Below, piece after piece: positions 16,639-24,564 of a stretch of DNA of 41,714 nt. Within the stretch, counting starts at the first letter, position 1; each line of letters opens with the position of its first letter. Source of the stretch: Caulobacteraceae bacterium (lineage in GTDB: Bacteria > Pseudomonadota > Alphaproteobacteria > Caulobacterales > Caulobacteraceae); the NCBI GenBank assembly GCA_031291685.1, contig JARLIP010000024.1, positions 1 through 41,714 of the forward strand, read 5' to 3'. The notes under the pieces are model-generated. The model did no database searches and had not been told where the DNA came from. It was given only the letters and a program-made list of their open reading frames with translations. The position numbers and the translations under genes were made by a program.

Positions 16639-17471
16639 GGGGTTCCTCCGGCGGGGGCGGTCAGGCGGATTTCGTAGAGGTGCGGCCAGTTCTTGCCAGT
16701 GACGAACAGGCGGTCGTGCTCACGGTCATAGGCGATGCCGTTAAGCACCGAGTCGGGGTCCTGCTGGGCCTGGACTTCCGGCAGGGCTGAAAGGTCGATC
16801 CAGCCCTTCACCACGCCGGTGCGCGGGTCAATGCGGGCGATGCGGCTGGTCTGCCAGATATTGGCCAGGATCTCGCCCTTGACCCATTCCAACTCGTTCA
16901 GATTGGCGACCGGCCGGCCATCGGCGGTCACGGGCAGGCGGCGAGTTTCCCGGAGGGTCACGGGGTCCAGGAAATGCAGGGACGAGGTCCCGTCGCTGAG
17001 GATGATGGCCTTGCCGTTCTGGGTCAGGGCCCAGCCCTCGCCCTTGTAGTGGAAGGTCTTCCTACGGGCGAAGGACTTCAGGTCCCAGCGAAAGCCCACC
17101 TGATTGCGCCAGGTCAGGCTGATGATCTCGGAACCCCAATTGACGATGCCCTCGCCGAACAGCCCGGGCTCCAGGGTGACAGATTGCAACACCGCCCCAT
17201 CCTGCGGCCGGACCCGACGCAGGAAGGATCGCCCTTCCCCACCGGTGCTCTCGAACAGAGCGCCGTTCAGATAGAACAGGCCCTCGGTGAAGGCGTGATC
17301 GTCGTGGGGGTAGGTGTGCTTGACCTCGAAGCCATAGACGGGCGTGGCGCCTTGGACGGCCGCGGGGGCCATCCCAAGGGCGAGCGCGACAGCCAGGGCG
17401 CCAAGGGCCGCCAGAGGGCGGCCCAGAGCCAGGCGAGCCCACGAGGGGCGGTGAATGAACGGCTGACGCAA
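16635..17471 (-). CDS. Glutaminyl-peptide cyclotransferase (plant/bacterial beta-propeller type), exported
   Basis: This is a 278-residue protein of the glutamine cyclotransferase family (PF05096), a five-bladed beta-propeller that converts N-terminal Gln to pyroglutamate. The signatures are HDDHAFTEGLFY, STGGEGRS, GEGIVNWGSEI, LTWRN and the late LNGIAYDREHDRLFVTGKNWPHLYE, where the family's WP..YE segment closes the propeller. Residues about 1-42 form a basic then hydrophobic leader ending near AVQG, consistent with Sec export to the periplasm. I chose the TTG at 17471 because AGGGAG lies about six bases upstream and the resulting N-terminus makes a good signal peptide. It is coupled to the thioesterase gene. 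Confidence 0.9.
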   Translation of the reverse strand: MRQPFIHRPSWARLALGRPLAALGALAVALALGMAPAAVQGATPVYGFEVKHTYPHDDHAFTEGLFYLNGALFESTGGEGRSFLRRVRPQDGAVLQSVTLEPGLFGEGIVNWGSEIISLTWRNQVGFRWDLKSFARRKTFHYKGEGWALTQNGKAIILSDGTSSLHFLDPVTLRETRRLPVTADGRPVANLNELEWVKGEILANIWQTSRIARIDPRTGVVKGWIDLSALPEVQAQQDPDSVLNGIAYDREHDRLFVTGKNWPHLYEIRLTAPAGGTP

Positions 17472-17546
17472 TCGACGCTCCCTGAGCCGAGGACAGATCC
17501 CACCTTTAGGGGGCGAGACTGATCCAGGGCAAGGGAAGGCGTCGGG

Positions 17547-18182
17547 TCAGAGACCGCTGCTGGAGATCTCCGCCACCACCAGACCCTTGGGCCCCTCGGC
17601 GAACCGGACCATCACATCCTCGCCGGGCTGGAGATCTTCCAGCCCGCTACGACGCAGGGTCTCGATGTGGACGAAGATGTCGCCGGGAGAGCCATCGCGG
17701 ACCACGAAGCCGTAGCCCTTGGTGCGGTTGAACCACTTGACCCGGGCTCGCTCCAGCGGCCCGGCGGCCTCGGGCGCCCGCCTGGGCGGGCCCCGATCGC
17801 GAAAGCCCCCATGCATGGCCGCGCCGCGATGGCTGTCGAAGCCGTCCCGCTCACGCCTGAAGCCCCCATCCCGATCCGTGGGCCTGGGCCGCTCGATGGC
17901 CGGGGCCGCCGACGACTCGTCCAACTCGTGGACGGCCGAGACCTGCCAGCCCTTCGGGCGGCGGACCACGTCGCAAACCACGACGGATCCCTCCAAGGCG
18001 CTCTCGCGACCGGTCTGACGCAGACTGGTGACATGCAGCAGCACGTCTTTCATCCCCGTCTGACTTGGATCGTCAGGAACGATAAAGCCATAACCTTTAC
18101 CAGCGTCGAACCACTTCACGTGGCCGCTGATCCGAACTGATTCCTCAGCGGAATCGGAATCGCCGAAACCGTAACTAGACAT
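17547..18182 (-). CDS. Double cold-shock-domain protein (CspC/CspD type of Caulobacter)
   Basis: This 211-residue protein has two cold-shock domains. Domain 1 spans about residues 18-86 ([16 protein letters not shown]2-like DVLLH at 47-50). Domain 2 spans about 146-208 ([18 protein letters not shown] at 168-172). In domain 1 the RNP2 motif is DVLLH rather than DVFVH, so a nucleic-acid-stacking Phe is replaced by Leu. The 58-residue linker is rich in Arg, Gly, Asp and Pro and resembles RNA-binding RGG-type disorder. Two-domain Csps are known in Caulobacter, where they act in stationary phase rather than cold shock. The 144-bp region upstream of the start is long enough for a structured leader. 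I give no symbol because CspC and CspD cannot be told apart here. Confidence 0.9.
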   Translation of the reverse strand: MSSYGFGDSDSAEESVRISGHVKWFDAGKGYGFIVPDDPSQTGMKDVLLHVTSLRQTGRESALEGSVVVCDVVRRPKGWQVSAVHELDESSAAPAIERPRPTDRDGGFRRERDGFDSHRGAAMHGGFRDRGPPRRAPEAAGPLERARVKWFNRTKGYGFVVRDGSPGDIFVHIETLRRSGLEDLQPGEDVMVRFAEGPKGLVVAEISSSGL

Positions 18183-18326
18183 CCCGCCCCTCTGGCCCGT
18201 CCAAAGTCCAACACGGACGGGCGCTAAAGGGTAACAGTGTTCTCGACGGATCGGTGCGTCAACAATTCATTCGCCATATGGGCGATCTGAGATGCGGTAT
18301 TCCGCCGCACCCCCTGTCACGTCCGC

Positions 18327-18401
18327 TGGCAGTCCCTAGGGGAGTCGAACCCCTCTTCCCAGATTGAAAATCTGGTGTCCTAACCGATAGACGAAGGGAC
18401 C
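18327..18401 (-). tRNA. tRNA-Glu (anticodon TTC), CCA encoded
   Basis: The minus strand folds as tRNA-Glu. The acceptor arms are GGTCCCT and AGGGACT (a G-T pair at the first position), the D arm is CGTCTATCGGTTAGGACA, the anticodon loop is TTTTCAA with TTC, and the T arm contains GGTTCGACTCC. The discriminator is G and CCA is encoded at 18329-18327. A clear promoter lies just upstream. Confidence 0.97.
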
Positions 18402-18418
18402 GCTGCGGAAGGAAGGGC

Positions 18419-18447
18419 CGTATATCCGCCTTCCCGGGGTGGTGCAA
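18419..18447 (-). promoter_or_regulatory. Sigma-70-type promoter of tRNA-Glu
   Basis: On the minus strand, TTGCAC (18447-18442) is followed by a 17-bp spacer and TATACG (18424-18419). Seventeen bases separate the -10 element from the mature tRNA 5' end, which fits a short leader. The alphaproteobacterial housekeeping sigma factor favours TTG-rich -35 elements like this one. Confidence 0.65.
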
Positions 18448-18533
18448 GTCTTTCGACCGCACCCCTTTTGCAAAAAATTCGCGGAAGGCCTTGGCCGTAC
18501 CGCCAGGGGTGAAAACAAGGGGGTTTCAAGCCC

Positions 18534-20348
18534 TCAGACGCGCATTCTAGGGTCGGCGGCGTCCTCGATCTCGAATTGCACGCCCTGGCGGCCGTTCCAA
18601 TCGTCCGGCTTTAGTTTGCCGACGACGTGCAAGGTTCCTCCCGCAAGCAGCCTGCGACCCAACTCGGTGTCCCCTGCCCGCCAAGCCACGGCCCGCAAAC
18701 GGCCTCCATGGGAATCGGTCAGCTGGCAGCGTACATGCCCCCCGCGCAGGGCGCTGGCCTGTTCCACGCGCACATCAGCCGCCGCGAAGACCGGTTCTGG
18801 GTTCCCGGGGCCGAAGGGTTGCAACCTCTGGAAGTCCTCGAACAGGGCCCGGCTGGCGCCGCCAGGGGTGATGAGTGCGTCAACCTCGATATCGTCCAGG
18901 CCGCTGGCCGCCACGCTCTCCTGAGCCAGAACGCGGCAGAGGAACTCACGCAGCTCAGGGATGGAATCGCCGCGCACGGTCAGGCCAGCCGCCATGGCGT
19001 GCCCGCCCCCGGCCATGATGATCCCCGCGTCATAGGCGGCCTGCACCGCCCGGCCGAGGTTGATGCCCGGCTGGGAGCGGCCCGAGCCCTTGCCGATCCC
19101 CGTGACCGGATCGACCCCGATGACGATGACCGGCTTGCGATAGCGCTCGCGCAGGCGTCCGGCGACGATGCCGATCACGCCGGGATGCCAATGCTCGGCC
19201 GAAACCACCAGAATCGGCAGGTCGGGATCGAGGTTGGAGCGCTGTTCGAGAATCGCCACGGCCTCCTCGGTGACCAGGCGCTCCACGTCCTTGCGCTCGG
19301 CGTTGAGCAGGTCCAGCTCCTCAGCCAGGGCCTTGGCCTCGTCCGGATCGTCCGTGGACAGCAGCCGCGCGCCCAGGTCGGAGCGCCCGATTCGACCGCC
19401 GGCGTTGATTCGCGGTCCAAGGATGAAGCCGGCATGGAAAGTGGTGGCCGGGCCGGTGGACTTGGCCACGTCCAGCAGGGCCTTAAGTCCTGGATTGCCC
19501 CAGGCGGACATCACCTTCAGCCCCTGGGCCGTCAGAGCCCTGTTGAAGCCCACCAGCTGGGTGACGTCGCAGATGGCCCCCATGGCCGCCAGATCCAGCC
19601 ATTGGCGCAGATCCGGCTCCGGACGGTCCGCGAACAGCCCCCTGCGGCGCGCCTCGCGGTTCAGGGCCGCCAGCAGCACGAAGGTCACCCCCGCGGCGGC
19701 CAACACCCCCTGGCCGGAGCCGCAGCCCGGGCGGTTGGGATTGACCACGGCGGCGGCCGGCGGCGGGGTCTCGCGCATCAGGTGGTGATCGATGACCACG
19801 ACCTCGAGGCCGATCTCGGCGGCGGCGGCGATGGCGTCATAAGCCGCCGCGCCGCAGTCCACCGTGACCACCAGCTCGGCGCCCTGCTCGCGCAGATGCC
19901 GGAAGGCCGCGGGGCTGGGGCCATAGCCCTCGGTGATTCGGTCGGGAACGTAGATCGGCAGGTCGCGACCGAGGGCGCGGAACCAGCGCACCAGCTGCGA
20001 AGCGCTGGCCGCCCCATCGACGTCATAGTCGGCGAACACCACCATGGGCGTCTGGCGCTCCACGGCGTCCACCAGCAGCCTGGCGGCGCGATCCATGTCC
20101 ATGAAGCTGGATGGATCGGGGAACAGGGCCTTGAGGGTGGGCGACAGGAAGTCCTCGGCGCCTTCGCTGGTGATTCCCCGCGAGGCCAGGGCCCGGGCCA
20201 GGGGCTCGCTGAGCCCCTGCCGCTGGCCGTGCAGCCGGGCCAGGGCCGGATCGGCGGGGCGCTCGCGCCAGGCGCGGCCGCTGAGGGAGCGGGTCACCCC
20301 CAGGAAGGCTGTTGGCTGGAACGTCGAAGGCGTGCTGGCGTCATCCAT
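18534..20348 (-). CDS. recJ: Single-stranded-DNA-specific 5'-3' exonuclease RecJ
   Basis: RecJ degrades single-stranded DNA 5' to 3' in recombination and mismatch repair. The 604-residue protein has the DHH-family motifs in order: DYDVDG at residues 107-112, VDCG at 163-166, IDHH at 186-189 and the DHHA1 motif GGGHAMAAG in the C-terminal half. The last 100 residues form the OB-fold typical of RecJ (FGPGNPEPVF then a beta-rich region). The gene ends the operon alaC-hom-glpX-recJ, 13 bp after glpX. Association with glpX and hom is a chromosomal arrangement seen in Caulobacter relatives and does not imply a shared pathway. Confidence 0.95.
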   Translation of the reverse strand: MDDASTPSTFQPTAFLGVTRSLSGRAWRERPADPALARLHGQRQGLSEPLARALASRGITSEGAEDFLSPTLKALFPDPSSFMDMDRAARLLVDAVERQTPMVVFADYDVDGAASASQLVRWFRALGRDLPIYVPDRITEGYGPSPAAFRHLREQGAELVVTVDCGAAAYDAIAAAAEIGLEVVVIDHHLMRETPPPAAAVVNPNRPGCGSGQGVLAAAGVTFVLLAALNREARRRGLFADRPEPDLRQWLDLAAMGAICDVTQLVGFNRALTAQGLKVMSAWGNPGLKALLDVAKSTGPATTFHAGFILGPRINAGGRIGRSDLGARLLSTDDPDEAKALAEELDLLNAERKDVERLVTEEAVAILEQRSNLDPDLPILVVSAEHWHPGVIGIVAGRLRERYRKPVIVIGVDPVTGIGKGSGRSQPGINLGRAVQAAYDAGIIMAGGGHAMAAGLTVRGDSIPELREFLCRVLAQESVAASGLDDIEVDALITPGGASRALFEDFQRLQPFGPGNPEPVFAAADVRVEQASALRGGHVRCQLTDSHGGRLRAVAWRAGDTELGRRLLAGGTLHVVGKLKPDDWNGRQGVQFEIEDAADPRMRV

Positions 20349-20361
20349 CCGCGCGCGCGCC

Positions 20362-21315
20362 CTACAGGGCCCGTTTCATCCGCACTTCCCGCACCGTTCC
20401 GCTGGAAGAGTTCAACACCAGGGAGTGGGTGTGGACGAAGCCGTCCTTGAAGCGCACCCCGTCCAGCAGCGCGCCGGAGGTCACGCCGGTGGCGGCGAAG
20501 ATGGCGTCGGCCCGGACGATCTCGTGCAGGGAATATTTCTTGCCGAGATCCGTAATGCCCAGGCGCTCGGCGCGGGCGCGCTCATCATTGTTGCGGAACA
20601 CCAGGCGCCCTTGGAACTGCCCGCCGACGCACTTCAGCGCCGCGCAGGCCAGCACCCCCTCCGGCGCGCCGCCCTGGCCGATATAGAGATCAACCCCGGT
20701 TTCCGGCTCGGCGGTGTTCATCACGCCGGCCACGTCGCCGTCGGTGATCAGATAGATGCGCGCGCCCAGCCCGCGCAGGGAGGCGATGATTTCCGCATGG
20801 CGGGGGCGGTCGAGGACGCAGACGGTGATCTCCGAGGGCTTGACCCCCTTGGCCTTGGCCAGGGCCGCGGCGTTTTCCGCCGGGGTTGCGTCCAGATCGA
20901 TGATCCCGTCCTTGAAGCCGGGACCGCAGGCGATCTTGTCCATATAGGTGTCGGGGGCGTTGAGCAGAGTGCCCTTGGGCGCCCAGGCCATCACCGCCAG
21001 GGCGTTGGCCATGGCCTTGGCCGTCAGGGTGGTCCCTTCCAGCGGGTCCAGGGCGATGTCGATGGCCGGACCTTTGCCCCTGCCCACCTTCTCGCCGATA
21101 TAGAGCATGGGCGCCTCGTCCCGCTCCCCCTCGCCGATGACGATCTCGCCATCGATGTCCAGGGTGTTGAGCGCGGTGCGCATGGCGTCCACGGCGGCCT
21201 GGTCGGCGGCTTTTTCGTCCCCTCGCCCGGCGAGGCCCCAGGCCGCGATCGCCGCGGCCTCGGTCACGCGAACCGCGTCGAGCACAAGGTTGCGGTCCAG
21301 TTCGGCCGAACTCAT
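20362..21315 (-). CDS. glpX: Class II fructose-1,6-bisphosphatase GlpX
   Basis: GlpX removes the 1-phosphate from fructose 1,6-bisphosphate in gluconeogenesis. The 317-residue protein shows the class II signatures: the metal-binding segment IGEGERDEAPMLYIGE near residues 60-75, then DPLEGTT near 92-98, and later LITDGDVAG and GQGGAPEGVLA. Length and motifs fit GlpX rather than class I Fbp. The start ATG at 21315 lies 37 bp after the stop of hom and the stop lies 13 bp before recJ, so it is probably co-transcribed with both. In an organism that likely relies on the Entner-Doudoroff route (typical of Caulobacterales), this would be a gluconeogenic enzyme; that last point is inference. Confidence 0.95.
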   Translation of the reverse strand: MSSAELDRNLVLDAVRVTEAAAIAAWGLAGRGDEKAADQAAVDAMRTALNTLDIDGEIVIGEGERDEAPMLYIGEKVGRGKGPAIDIALDPLEGTTLTAKAMANALAVMAWAPKGTLLNAPDTYMDKIACGPGFKDGIIDLDATPAENAAALAKAKGVKPSEITVCVLDRPRHAEIIASLRGLGARIYLITDGDVAGVMNTAEPETGVDLYIGQGGAPEGVLACAALKCVGGQFQGRLVFRNNDERARAERLGITDLGKKYSLHEIVRADAIFAATGVTSGALLDGVRFKDGFVHTHSLVLNSSSGTVREVRMKRAL

Positions 21316-21352
21316 TAGGGGTCTCCTGCCCGATTTGAGTCGGGATTGGGCG

Positions 21353-22642
21353 TCAGACGCGGGCGATACGCAACATCTTTGGCGGGGCGAGCACCGCGGG
21401 CAGAGCGCCGATCCGGCGGGCCGCCTCCAGGATCGCCGCTTCAGGCGTGGCGTGGGTGGTCAGCACGATGGGCACGCCCCCGGCGTTTTCGACCGGCTTT
21501 TGCAGGAAGCTGTCGATGGATACGCCGACCTCCGCCAGGGTTTCAGACACCGCGGCTATGACCCCCGGTTGATCCTTCACCAATAGGCGCAGATAGGCTT
21601 TGCCGACATGATGATCGGCGGCGATCTTGTCGAAAGGCTTCAGCTTGGCCGCGGGCGCCTGGAAAACGGGCCGAACAGCGGCGGTCATGACGTCGGCGAT
21701 GTCGGCGGCCACGGCGGCGGCGGTTGGGCCGGAGCCAGCGCCCGGTCCCTGGATGAAGATCCGGCCGATTCGCTTGCCCTCGATGAACAGGGCGTTGAGG
21801 GCGCCGCGGGTCTCCGCCAGGGGATGGCCGACGGGCGCCAGGGTCGGATGGACCCGGACCGAGACTCCCTCGTCCGAACGCGTGGCCTGGGCCACCAGAC
21901 GGATACGGTAGCCGAGATCCCCAGCCAGCTTGATGTCCAGAAGCTCGATCTGGTCGATCCCCTCGACTTCCGCGGCGGCGTAGTTGGGCGCGCAACCGAA
22001 GGCCAGGGCGGCCAGGATCGAGATCTTGTGCGCGGCGTCGAAGCCGCCCACGTCCATGGTCGGGTCCGCCTCGGCGTAGCCCAGGCGCTGGGCCTCGGCC
22101 AGAACCTCGGCGAAGGGCCGCGAGCCGGCCTCCATCTCGGTGAGGATGTAGTTGCAGGTGCCGTTGAGGATGCCGGCCACGGCGCTGACGTCATCGCCAA
22201 CCATGGCCTCGCGCAGCATCTTCACCGCCGGAGTGCCGCCCATGACGGCCGCCTCGAACAGCAGGGGCGTGTTCTGGGCCTCGGCCAGGGCGGCAAGTTC
22301 GGCCCCATGCTCGGCGATCAGGGCCTTGTTGGCGGTGACCACGGGCTTACCGTGCTTCAGGGCCGCCTCGACCGCCGCCTTGGCGGGACCGTCCGAGCCG
22401 CCGACCAACTCGACAAAGATGTCGATGTCGGGGCTGGTGGCCAAGGCCACCGGATCGTCGAACCAGGCGAATTGGCTGATATCGAAATCCCTGGGCCGGG
22501 ACTTCGACCGGGCCGAGACGCCGGTCACGACCACCTTGCCGCCGGCCGGAGCGAAGCTTGGCCGTTCGGCCAGGAATTTCAGGAGCCCGCCGCCGACGGT
22601 GCCAAGCCCCGCCACGCCAATGCGCCAAACGTCTTTCGTCAT
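21353..22642 (-). CDS. hom: Homoserine dehydrogenase with C-terminal ACT domain
   Basis: The enzyme reduces aspartate semialdehyde to homoserine, feeding threonine and methionine synthesis. The 429-residue protein opens with the NAD(P)-binding GLGTVGGG at residues 11-18. The catalytic domain contains TANKALIAEHG, MGGTPAVKMLRE, GILNGTCNYIL and AEADPTMDVGGFDAAHK, which hold the homoserine-binding residues. The last 80 residues form an ACT domain (LRLLVKDQPGVIAAVSE), which in this family binds threonine for feedback inhibition. It follows alaC by 8 bp. The sulfur cluster metC-cysK elsewhere in the window would use its product downstream. Confidence 0.96.
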   Translation of the reverse strand: MTKDVWRIGVAGLGTVGGGLLKFLAERPSFAPAGGKVVVTGVSARSKSRPRDFDISQFAWFDDPVALATSPDIDIFVELVGGSDGPAKAAVEAALKHGKPVVTANKALIAEHGAELAALAEAQNTPLLFEAAVMGGTPAVKMLREAMVGDDVSAVAGILNGTCNYILTEMEAGSRPFAEVLAEAQRLGYAEADPTMDVGGFDAAHKISILAALAFGCAPNYAAAEVEGIDQIELLDIKLAGDLGYRIRLVAQATRSDEGVSVRVHPTLAPVGHPLAETRGALNALFIEGKRIGRIFIQGPGAGSGPTAAAVAADIADVMTAAVRPVFQAPAAKLKPFDKIAADHHVGKAYLRLLVKDQPGVIAAVSETLAEVGVSIDSFLQKPVENAGGVPIVLTTHATPEAAILEAARRIGALPAVLAPPKMLRIARV

Positions 22643-22650
22643 GCTGGGCC

Positions 22651-23877
22651 CTATTGCGCCTGTGCCGGGATCTGGTCGCGCACGCGACTGATGATCTGTC
22701 CGGATTGTTGCAGGAATTTTTTCACGTTGCGCGCGGCTTGGCGGATTCGGTGCTCGTTTTCCACAAGTCCGATACGCACATAGCCCTCGCCATACTCGCC
22801 AAAGCCAAGACCCGGCGCGACGGCGACTCCCGCCTCCTCCACCAGAAGCTTGGAGAACAGCATGGAGCCGACCTCGCGGTATTCCTCGGGAATCGGCGCC
22901 CAGGCGAACATGGAGGCTGGCGGCGAGGGAATTTCCCAGCCGGCCCGGGCCATGGACGAGACCAGGACGTCCCGGCGGGACTTATAGATGTTGCGGATGT
23001 CCTCGACGCAGTCCTGCGGTCCGTTCAGGGCCGTCGCCGCCGCCACCTGGATCGGGGTGAAGGCGCCGTAGTCCAGATAGGACTTCACCCGCGCCAGGGC
23101 CGCGCAGATCCGCGCATTGCCCACCACCATGCCCACGCGCCAGCCGGCCATGGCGTAGGTCTTGGACAGGGAATTGACCTCGACGGCCACATCCTTGGCC
23201 CCCTCCACCTGCAGGATCGAGGGCGGCGGGTTGTTGTCGAAATAGATCTCGGAATAGGCGATGTCGGACAGCACCAGCATGTCGTGCTTCTTCGCCAGGG
23301 CGATCACGTCCTTGTAGAAGTCCAGATCGACCCATTGGGCCGTCGGGTTGGACGGATAGCTGACGATCAGCACGCTGGGCGGCGGCACGGAGTGGCGCAC
23401 GGCGCGGCTGATTCCCGACAGATATTCTTCCGGCGACAGGGCCGGCACGTGTCGGATGACGCCCCCGGCCATGATGAAGCCATAGGCGTGGATCGGATAG
23501 GCCGGGTTGGGGCAGATGATCACGTCCCCGGGGGCGGTCAGGGCCTGGGCCAGGTTGGCGAAGCCTTCCTTGGAGCCCAGGGTGGTGATCACCTCGGTGT
23601 CGGGATCGAGCTTCACCCCGAAGCGGCGATCGTAGTAGCCGGCCATGGCCCGCCGCAGGCCGACAATGCCCTTGGAGGCGGAATAGCCGTGGGTCTTGGG
23701 CTTCTTCACCGTCTCGATCATCTTGTCGACGATGTGCTGGGGGGTGGGCATGTCCGGATTGCCCATGCCGAAGTCGATGATATCGACGCCCTGGGCGCGC
23801 AGGCCGGCCTTGATGCGGTTAACCTGTTCGAACACGTAGGGCGGCAGGCGCCGGATGCGGTGAAAATCGTGGGTCAT
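22651..23877 (-). CDS. alaC: PLP-dependent aminotransferase, AlaC type (alanine/LL-diaminopimelate aminotransferase-like)
   Basis: This is a 408-residue fold-type I aminotransferase. The PLP lysine is Lys239 in NSLSKTYAMAGWRVG, the family's characteristic SLSKTY-MAGWR box. Other landmarks are DFGMGNPDMPTP near residues 35-46, GSKEGFANLA, YPSNPTAQ and the final RIGLVEN. The sequence resembles E. coli AlaC, which transfers amino groups between glutamate and pyruvate. Database labels for this clade often read LL-diaminopimelate aminotransferase, so the exact substrate remains open. It heads the operon with hom, glpX and recJ. The ribosome-binding site lies inside a GC-rich hairpin, suggesting translational control. 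Confidence 0.85.
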   Translation of the reverse strand: MTHDFHRIRRLPPYVFEQVNRIKAGLRAQGVDIIDFGMGNPDMPTPQHIVDKMIETVKKPKTHGYSASKGIVGLRRAMAGYYDRRFGVKLDPDTEVITTLGSKEGFANLAQALTAPGDVIICPNPAYPIHAYGFIMAGGVIRHVPALSPEEYLSGISRAVRHSVPPPSVLIVSYPSNPTAQWVDLDFYKDVIALAKKHDMLVLSDIAYSEIYFDNNPPPSILQVEGAKDVAVEVNSLSKTYAMAGWRVGMVVGNARICAALARVKSYLDYGAFTPIQVAAATALNGPQDCVEDIRNIYKSRRDVLVSSMARAGWEIPSPPASMFAWAPIPEEYREVGSMLFSKLLVEEAGVAVAPGLGFGEYGEGYVRIGLVENEHRIRQAARNVKKFLQQSGQIISRVRDQIPAQAQ

Positions 23878-23883
23878 GGCGGT

Positions 23884-23901
23884 GGCCCCTCCCGAGGGGC
23901 C
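23884..23901 (-). promoter_or_regulatory. Leader hairpin overlapping the alaC ribosome-binding site
   Basis: Just before the alaC start, the transcript would read GGCCCCTC, a two-base turn and GAGGGGCC: a perfect eight-base-pair stem, or seven with a four-base loop. The purine-rich GGGAGGGG that should pair with 16S rRNA is part of its loop and 3' arm, about eight bases from the ATG. When folded it would hide the ribosome-binding site. It could be a constitutive brake or part of a switch with the upstream stem-loop. Confidence 0.5.
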
Positions 23902-23925
23902 GAAATCAATGGGTCGAGGGTATGA

Positions 23926-23949
23926 ATAGACGATCCTTCAGGCGTCTAT
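23926..23949. other. Second stem-loop between the lipoprotein gene and alaC
   Basis: ATAGACG and CGTCTAT form a perfect seven-base-pair stem around a ten-base loop. It is 34 bp past the lipoprotein stop and about 50 bp before alaC. No U-tract follows on the minus strand, so it may be a weak terminator of the lipoprotein gene or the upstream part of the alaC leader. Confidence 0.4.
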
Positions 23950-23983
23950 CCAGCGAACGAATGGCGATTTACGCCCCCGGGAC

Positions 23984-24451
23984 CTAGTGCGGCGCCGGGG
24001 GCGGCGTAGCTCGTTCGCGCTGAGACTGGGCGTAGGCCTCGGTCGCCTCGGTGGATCCAGCGGGCGGGGGCGTCATTTCCTTTGGGGGAATGCGCGCGCG
24101 CTCGGTCTGGGCCCAGGCCTCTGTATTGGCCAGGGTGAAGCTCAGATTTGCCGCTTCGCGCTCGGTGGCGCGCTTCAGCGCCCAGGTGTTTATGACCGCC
24201 GAGCGCCAGGCTTCACCCGGCCGCACATCCTTGGGCGCGGGCGGAATTTCGGAGAAGTGCGGATAGGGCCCGGGCGAGCGAGCGGCCTCGGCGACTTCGT
24301 TTGCGACGGAGGAACGCGAATCCACAGGCCCCGAGGTGAACGGGGTGACCTTTGGCAGATCCACGCAGCCGCCCAGGCTGGCCGCCGCTCCTGCCGCCAG
24401 GAGCGCCGCCATGATGAGGATCGACCGTCGCTTGCGTTCTGAAGTCGACAA
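23984..24451 (-). CDS. Small predicted lipoprotein
   Basis: This is a 155-residue protein with a lipoprotein signal: a basic start (SERKRRS), a hydrophobic run (ILIMAALLAAGAAAS) and the lipobox LGGC, giving a lipidated Cys near residue 29. The mature part is Pro-, Ala- and Glu-rich, with a central helical stretch (WRSAVINTWALKRATERE) and a Pro-rich C-terminus; I recognise no domain. I chose the TTG at 24451 because it gives the charged n-region that the ATG at residue 14 would lack. An upstream extension of 44 residues is open but would spoil the signal peptide. It is divergent from phaC with a 113-bp gap. Function unknown; the +2 residue after Cys is Val, which favours outer-membrane sorting. 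Confidence 0.7.
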   Translation of the reverse strand: MSTSERKRRSILIMAALLAAGAAASLGGCVDLPKVTPFTSGPVDSRSSVANEVAEAARSPGPYPHFSEIPPAPKDVRPGEAWRSAVINTWALKRATEREAANLSFTLANTEAWAQTERARIPPKEMTPPPAGSTEATEAYAQSQRERATPPPAPH

Positions 24452-24484
24452 AACCCTAATCTCGCCATTCAAATGCCTGCTGGT

Positions 24485-24500
24485 CTTATGCGATGATAAG
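24485..24500. promoter_or_regulatory. Small palindrome in the lipoprotein-phaC divergent region
   Basis: CTTAT and ATAAG flank GCGATG in the 113-bp gap between the divergent lipoprotein and phaC genes. It could be an operator shared by both promoters. The arms are only five bases long, so chance is a fair alternative. Confidence 0.25.
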
Positions 24501-24564
24501 GCGAAGCGAAAGGCCGGCCGGTTCAACTGGCCCGTCCAAAGGCTGAATAGGGAGACGACGGTCC

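Noticed and set aside
18627-20450. Plus-strand open frame of 607 codons
   Set aside because: It is antisense to recJ, which has all DHH motifs; the plus frame has no recognisable domain.
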